Shown here: positions 6,664-6,794 of the stretch, piece after piece
Numbering within the stretch: the stretch's first letter is position 1
Layout of the letters: every line of letters starts with the position of its first letter
Source of the DNA: Candidatus Cloacimonadota bacterium
Lineage (GTDB): Bacteria; Cloacimonadota; Cloacimonadia; Cloacimonadales; Cloacimonadaceae
Direction: 5' to 3'
Assembly (NCBI GenBank): GCA_023230245.1
Contig: JALNXT010000082.1
Span: 1-6,794, forward strand
DNA: 6,794 nucleotides
Notes under the pieces: model-generated
What the model was told of the DNA's origin: nothing
Seen by the model: the letters and a program-made list of their open reading frames with translations, nothing else
Databases searched by the model: none
Made by a program: the position numbers and the translations under genes

Positions 6664-6794
6664 TCGCACTAATTATGGCTGGTGGCTCTGGAACAAGGTT
6701 TTGGCCGCTGAGCCGGCAGAACTTCCCGAAACAGTTTATCAACGTGCAAGGCAGCACCTCCATGTTGCAGAAAACAGTGGAACGCTTACTCCCC
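6660..6794 (+). CDS. manC: Mannose-1-phosphate guanylyltransferase, N-terminal fragment
   Basis: The first 45 codons of a sugar nucleotidyltransferase are present and the window ends in frame, before any stop. The translation opens MIALIMAGGSGTRFWPLSR and continues with FPKQF at 23-27. The GGSGTR loop (8-13) binds the nucleotide and the W-P-L-S-R plus PKQF combination is the signature of GDP-mannose pyrophosphorylases. These make GDP-mannose from GTP and mannose-1-phosphate for surface glycans. Whether the full protein also carries a phosphomannose isomerase domain cannot be seen. The ATG lies in the lolA stop (ATGA), with GGTGG a few bases upstream, so it is probably translationally coupled to lolA. 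Confidence 0.9.
   Translation, partial: MIALIMAGGSGTRFWPLSRQNFPKQFINVQGSTSMLQKTVERLLP

Noticed and set aside
6231..6669. Minus-strand open frames of 97 and 85 codons over lolA
   Set aside because: They are antisense shadows of lolA, with no start signal or recognisable sequence.

Overview
The window reads as ordinary, densely packed core genome of a diderm (outer-membrane) bacterium outside the Proteobacteria. It encodes an LptE-type outer-membrane lipoprotein and a LolA-type periplasmic carrier, together with moderate-GC, lysine- and glutamate-rich proteins. The protein style and gene content recall the Cloacimonadota (Candidatus Cloacimonas) or relatives near the Bacteroidetes/Chlorobi side of the tree. 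That taxonomic guess rests on recall only and was not tested. I see no insertion sequence, phage gene, CRISPR array, tRNA or rRNA.

Layout. (1) Bases 1-222, plus strand: the last 73 codons of a ClpB-type Hsp100 disaggregase. (2) Bases 232-1356, minus strand: a two-gene unit. A regulator-like protein fusing an excisionase-type DNA-binding domain to a PTS EIIA (PtsN-like) domain is followed 3 bases later by purE. This unit meets clpB tail to tail with only 9 bases between stop codons, and a small hairpin lies there. (3) Bases 1357-1450: the only real intergenic space, a 94-bp divergent control region with a candidate minus-strand promoter, a perfect 6-bp spaced inverted repeat on top of it, a second near-palindrome and a consensus -35 box facing right. 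(4) Bases 1451 to the window end, plus strand: a continuous six-gene run, lptE - rluB-like pseudouridine synthase - ychF-like GTPase - ftsK - lolA - manC-like mannose-1-phosphate guanylyltransferase (5' part only). Genes here overlap by 59, 4, 11 and 4 bases, or are separated by 13 bases (ychF/ftsK), so they are very probably one transcription unit.

How the genes fit together. The rightward run mixes envelope assembly (LptE for LPS delivery, LolA for lipoprotein delivery, GDP-mannose synthesis for surface glycans) with ribosome work (23S pseudouridylation and a YchF/OLA1 P-loop protein) and chromosome segregation at division (FtsK). That suggests growth-coupled expression. ftsK next to lolA is also the order in E. 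coli. The leftward unit couples a phosphotransfer-type sensor/regulator to a purine biosynthesis enzyme.

I did not find a clearly new biological system. The points most worth a second look are the HTH-EIIA fusion with its candidate operator, the divergent G-domain motifs of the YchF-like protein, and the long lptE/rluB overlap.
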